64,000 nucleotides of DNA from Leifsonia sp. NPDC080035. Its GTDB lineage: Bacteria; Actinomycetota; Actinomycetes; Actinomycetales; Microbacteriaceae. Every line of letters starts with the position of its first letter. The stretch's first letter is position 1. The translations under genes and the position numbers were made by a program. The notes under the pieces are model-generated. The model was given only the letters and a program-made list of their open reading frames with translations, ran no database searches and had not been told where the DNA came from. Below, piece by piece: positions 60,942 through 64,000 of the stretch. The DNA is taken from NCBI RefSeq assembly GCF_040050925.1, contig NZ_CP157390.1, forward strand, positions 2,666,001 through 2,730,000, in the 5' to 3' direction.

Positions 60942-61618
60942 CGCGAGGCCGCCTCGGCGAGGATCGCGCCGAGCTCGGCCGGGCGGGTCAGCATCGGCCA
61001 GTGCCCGGTCGGCAGCTCCACGACCTCCCAGTCGGACAGCGTGCCGAGCTCCCTGCAGAAGTCCTCTCCCGCCGCGACCCAGCGCTTCAGGTCGGCCCCG
61101 GTGAACTCGCACGCGACGACGGTGGCCGGCACCGCCCGCCGGCGCTCGTCGGTCAGCTCGATCGCGCCGGTGACCACATCGCCCGGTTCGGGCACGGCGT
61201 CGCGGCGCATCGCCTCGCGCTGCTCCTCGGTCAGGTCCATGAGGTCCGCGTCCTCGAAATCGTCCCACTCGGGAAGCGGAACGACACCGTCGACGGGCGT
61301 CAGGCCCGACGGGACGACGTCGCCGGGGGAGAGCGGCGCGGAGTCGACGAAGACGATCCGCGACACCCGGTCCGGCCGCGCGTCGAGCACGGCGTCCGCG
61401 AGCGGGCCGCCCGCGGAGTGGCCGACGAGCACCACGTCGCAGGTCGCCGGGTCGCCGATGGCGTCGACCGCAGCGACGATCGACGCGACCTGCTCCGGCA
61501 CGTCGGCGCCGGTGCGCGTCACCGGATGCGCGTGGTGCCCCGCCGCTTCCAGCGCAGGCACCACCCCCTGCCAGACGTTCGCGGTGAGCCAGTATCCGGG
61601 GACGAGCACGATCTCCAT
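60938..61618 (-). CDS. Alpha/beta hydrolase
   Basis: A 226-residue alpha/beta hydrolase with LVPGYWLTANVW at the oxyanion region, the elbow GHSAGG (S68), a WDDFEDADLMDL helical cap and the catalytic histidine in PTGHWPMLTRP. It is shorter than most, similar to actinobacterial esterases of unknown role. The ATG at 61618 is the natural start; the open frame upstream has no support. The stop overlaps the following oxidase start. Confidence 0.88.
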   Translation of the reverse strand: MEIVLVPGYWLTANVWQGVVPALEAAGHHAHPVTRTGADVPEQVASIVAAVDAIGDPATCDVVLVGHSAGGPLADAVLDARPDRVSRIVFVDSAPLSPGDVVPSGLTPVDGVVPLPEWDDFEDADLMDLTEEQREAMRRDAVPEPGDVVTGAIELTDERRRAVPATVVACEFTGADLKRWVAAGEDFCRELGTLSDWEVVELPTGHWPMLTRPAELGAILAEAASR

Positions 61619-61650
61619 GCCCGCGAGGCTACACCGGACCACCGAGGGTC

Positions 61651-61680
61651 TTGCCCGGGCCGGACGGCCGGGTCTACCCT
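61651..61680 (+). promoter_or_regulatory. Possible promoter for the surface protein
   Basis: TTGCCC (61651-61656) and TACCCT (61675-61680) with 18 bases between them, 23 bases before a short upstream reading frame and 52 before the surface-protein start. Confidence 0.35.
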
Positions 61681-61702
61681 GTGCCGCGGAGGGGAGATCA
61701 CC

Positions 61703-61723
61703 ATGAGGGGCAGTCTCAGCTAG
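61703..61723 (+). other. Six-codon upstream reading frame before the surface protein
   Basis: ATG-AGG-GGC-AGT-CTC-AGC-TAG, preceded by a strong GGAGGGGAG site that the true start at 61732 lacks. It ends eight bases before that start, so ribosomes could re-initiate. The layout echoes the 19096 frame. Confidence 0.35.
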
Positions 61724-61731
61724 GCCGGACC

Positions 61732-64000
61732 ATGAGTCGCAGCACGGGGAAGCTCGACTCGCCACGCCGCTCGCGCGGCGCGCGTTCCCTGCTGGGAAGG
61801 ACGGCCGCGATCGTAGTCGCGCTGCTCGCCGTCGGAGCCGCCGTCGGCTCTCCGGCACTCGGCGTGCCGGGAAGCCCCGGAGTCCCACAGGCCGGTGCGA
61901 CCGACGTCTTCTTCGAGAACTTCCAGAACCAGACGGCGACGAACGGCATCCGCATCGGCCAGTACACCGGCGGGCCGGCCGCGAACAACTCGACCTACGT
62001 GACGAGCCCGAACTGGGCGCCCACGGGCAACCAGTGCAACGGCTGGATCCTGCGCTCGAGCACCCCGCGCAACGCGACGGTCACCACTGTCGATTCTGGA
62101 TGCGACGCGACGGCGTGGTCGTTCCTGCAGGGCATGGGCACGGCGATCGGCCTCTACCGCGGCGAGGCGCTCGCCACCGCGCAGACGAACCAGATCCTGT
62201 CGGCGTACACCAATGGCGGGTCGAATCCCGGGCCCGGTGTCCAGGTGCAGACGGCGCAGCCGATCACGGCGGGGATCATCCCCGGGCACTTCTATCTGAT
62301 CAGTGCGATCTACGGCGCGGCGAACTGCGTGTCGGAGGGGCCGACGCTGAACAGGCAGGATCCGAGCCTCACCTTCAACCTGATCCAGAACCAGACCGGC
62401 TCCGGACCGGCCCCCGGCACGGGCGGCGGCACGGTCACGCCGCTGGCGACCGGCCTGAACCCGTGCACGGACGCGAACGCGCGCGTCATCACGACGGCGG
62501 GTCACACGTACCACATCGCCCGTCTGAACTCGGCGGGATTCCGGATGCCCTCGGGCGTCACCTCGCTCGGCATCCAGCTCTACAACGCCGCCGGCTCGTA
62601 CCGCGGCAATGACTCCGGCTTCGACGACCCGACGATCGTGGATGCGACCCCGCAGCTCGACAAGGTGTTCTCGCCGTCAACGCTGCAGGCCGGGCAGAGC
62701 ACGACGCTGACGTTCACCATCACGAACACGGACGAACTCTCGGCGAAGAACGGTTGGTCGTTCACCGACACGCTCCCAGCGGGACTCGCCTTCTCGGGTC
62801 CCGCCAGCACGGACTGCCCCGCCGGTGTGCCGACCATCGACGGCACCACGATCTCGGGCACCGGGAACCTGACCGCGGGGCTGGCGTCGTGCACGTTCAC
62901 CGTGCCGGTCACCTCCGCCACGCCCGGCACCTTCACCAACGGCCCGGACAACATCGGCCCGATCGACGGACTCCTCGAGCCGGGCGACAGCACCGTGGTG
63001 TTCACCCAGCCCGATCTGCCCGGGATCTCGCTCATCAAGTCGACGGACGTCACCGACCCGGCCCAGTACACCGTCGGCCGCCTCGTCACCTACTCGTTCG
63101 ACGTGACGAACACCGGCAACGTGCCGCTCACCGCGGTGGATGTGACCGAGACGTCGTTCAGCGGCGCCGGAACGCCGCCGACGATCACCTGCCCGACGAC
63201 CACGCTGGCCGTCGGCGCGGCGACGACGTGCACGGCCACCTACACGATCGTCCAGGCCGACGTGGATGTGGGCAGCGTCACGAACGCCGCCCTCGCGAGC
63301 GGAACGCCGCCGTCCGGCCCCGCGGTCACCGACACCTCCTCCGCCGTCATCTCGGGGAGCGAGGCCCCGGCGCTCAACCTGGTGAAGACCGCCGACGCGT
63401 CCGGTGTCAGCGCTCCGGCCGCGGTCGGCGATCCGGTCGCATATACGATCACGGTCACGAACACTGGCAACGTCACCCTGGAGGGCGTCGGCGTCGACGA
63501 CACCCTGCTCGGCGGCGACATCACGCTGACCTGGCCGGGAGTCGCAGGAACGCTCGCCCCGGGCGAGTCGGTCGTGGCGACGGGGACGCACGCGGTGACC
63601 CAGACCGAGATCGACGCGGGGCACGTCACCAACACCGCCACCGCGACGGGATCGACCGCGGGCGGAACGGACGTGACCGCGGGTCCGCAGAGCACGGACA
63701 CGCCGCTGACGCCCGGTCCGCACCTGAGCATCACGAAGGCGGCGACGCCGTCGTTCTCGACGCCGCCCGCCGTGGGCGACCCGATCATCTTCGACTTCAC
63801 GATCACGAACGACGGCAACCTCACCCTGCACGGCGTCGTCCTGACCGACCGGCTGCCCGGGCTCTCGCCGCCGGTCTACACGTGGCCGGGCGCGGCGGGC
63901 GTCCTCGCGCCGGGGGACACGGCGACGGCGACGGCGACCTACGCGATCACCCAGGCGGACATCGACGCCGGAGGGGTGCTGAACACCGCGTTCGCCACCG
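61732..64000 (+). CDS. DUF11-type repeat surface protein (3' partial)
   Basis: The first 756 residues of a large secreted protein that runs past the window end. A signal peptide is at about residues 1-46 (basic start, then AAIVVALLAVGAAVG). Residues 50-305 are a region I do not recognise; 310 on has a domain beginning LDKVFSPSTLQAGQS, then three Ig-like DUF11-type repeats starting near 433, 549 and 666, about 116 residues apart, with signatures TNTGNVPLTAV, TNTGNVTLEGV and TNDGNLTLHGV. Such proteins are usually wall-attached adhesins or structural stalks. The number of further repeats and any sorting signal are beyond the window. Confidence 0.85.
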   Translation, partial: MSRSTGKLDSPRRSRGARSLLGRTAAIVVALLAVGAAVGSPALGVPGSPGVPQAGATDVFFENFQNQTATNGIRIGQYTGGPAANNSTYVTSPNWAPTGNQCNGWILRSSTPRNATVTTVDSGCDATAWSFLQGMGTAIGLYRGEALATAQTNQILSAYTNGGSNPGPGVQVQTAQPITAGIIPGHFYLISAIYGAANCVSEGPTLNRQDPSLTFNLIQNQTGSGPAPGTGGGTVTPLATGLNPCTDANARVITTAGHTYHIARLNSAGFRMPSGVTSLGIQLYNAAGSYRGNDSGFDDPTIVDATPQLDKVFSPSTLQAGQSTTLTFTITNTDELSAKNGWSFTDTLPAGLAFSGPASTDCPAGVPTIDGTTISGTGNLTAGLASCTFTVPVTSATPGTFTNGPDNIGPIDGLLEPGDSTVVFTQPDLPGISLIKSTDVTDPAQYTVGRLVTYSFDVTNTGNVPLTAVDVTETSFSGAGTPPTITCPTTTLAVGAATTCTATYTIVQADVDVGSVTNAALASGTPPSGPAVTDTSSAVISGSEAPALNLVKTADASGVSAPAAVGDPVAYTITVTNTGNVTLEGVGVDDTLLGGDITLTWPGVAGTLAPGESVVATGTHAVTQTEIDAGHVTNTATATGSTAGGTDVTAGPQSTDTPLTPGPHLSITKAATPSFSTPPAVGDPIIFDFTITNDGNLTLHGVVLTDRLPGLSPPVYTWPGAAGVLAPGDTATATATYAITQADIDAGGVLNTAFAT

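Noticed and set aside
1..64000. tRNA, rRNA, CRISPR arrays or insertion sequences
   Set aside because: None was found by eye; the palindromes seen are short, not regularly spaced arrays, and no transposase-like protein is encoded.

Overview
The window looks like chromosomal DNA of a high-GC Gram-positive actinobacterium, most likely a member of the Microbacteriaceae (Leifsonia-like). This is an inference from the very high GC content, frequent GTG starts, many ATGA/GTGA gene overlaps, short -10-only (leaderless-type) starts and the gene families present. I saw no rRNA, tRNA, CRISPR array, insertion sequence or prophage, and every gap between genes is shorter than 300 bases. Both ends cut a gene: a GH1-like glycosidase at the left and a repeat-rich surface protein at the right.

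Left end to 9.3 kb: plant or polysaccharide glycan use. A GH1-like and a GH2 glycosidase are followed by a LacI-type regulator and a secreted GH54 arabinofuranosidase with two ricin-type lectin modules. Two near-identical 18-bp operators in opposite orientation lie between the regulator and the arabinofuranosidase. A large secreted beta-propeller/phosphoesterase protein follows on the other strand.

9.5-24.5 kb: a PadR regulator with an ABC1/AarF kinase, then the most striking block, an apparently complete N-acetylmuramic acid (MurNAc) salvage locus. On the minus strand are an amino-sugar kinase, MurQ etherase and a GNAT acetyltransferase. Divergently, on the plus strand, are an RpiR/MurR regulator, a NamZ-type (DUF1343) exo-muramidase, a tandem-GNAT protein, a lipoprotein and two permeases of a sugar ABC importer, a PIG-L deacetylase and a large FAD/Fe-S oxidase of the D-lactate dehydrogenase type. 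MurQ releases D-lactate from MurNAc-6-phosphate, so the last gene would close the pathway. A shared 14-bp motif lies upstream of both the murR divergent promoter and the importer half.

24.5-43.4 kb: mixed metabolic and regulatory genes. These include two short-chain dehydrogenases, a YdeI-like protein, a GNAT, an MBL-fold alkylsulfatase, a tiny membrane protein, a DUF4062/STAND ATPase with TPR-like repeats, an F420/NADP-type reductase, a ParA-like ATPase, a LeuA lacking its regulatory domain with a divergent GntR regulator, an orphan ABC ATPase, a thioredoxin-reductase-like flavoprotein divergent from a cupin-XRE regulator, an alpha/beta hydrolase, a BBE-type flavin oxidase and a DUF2252 protein.

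43.5-64 kb: a tightly overlapped operon of GH15 hydrolase, HerA-like ATPase and a membrane protein; a transport block (GAP, AI-2E, SulP, SHOCT protein) divergent from an arylsulfatase-SulP pair; then a terpene-cyclase-fold protein, an XRE/MmyB regulator divergent from an SDR, an AlkX/YcaQ DNA glycosylase, DedA, a D-amino-acid-oxidase-type flavoprotein, an alpha/beta hydrolase, and the start of a DUF11-repeat surface protein. Several intergenic regions carry tandem or alternating palindromes, reported individually.
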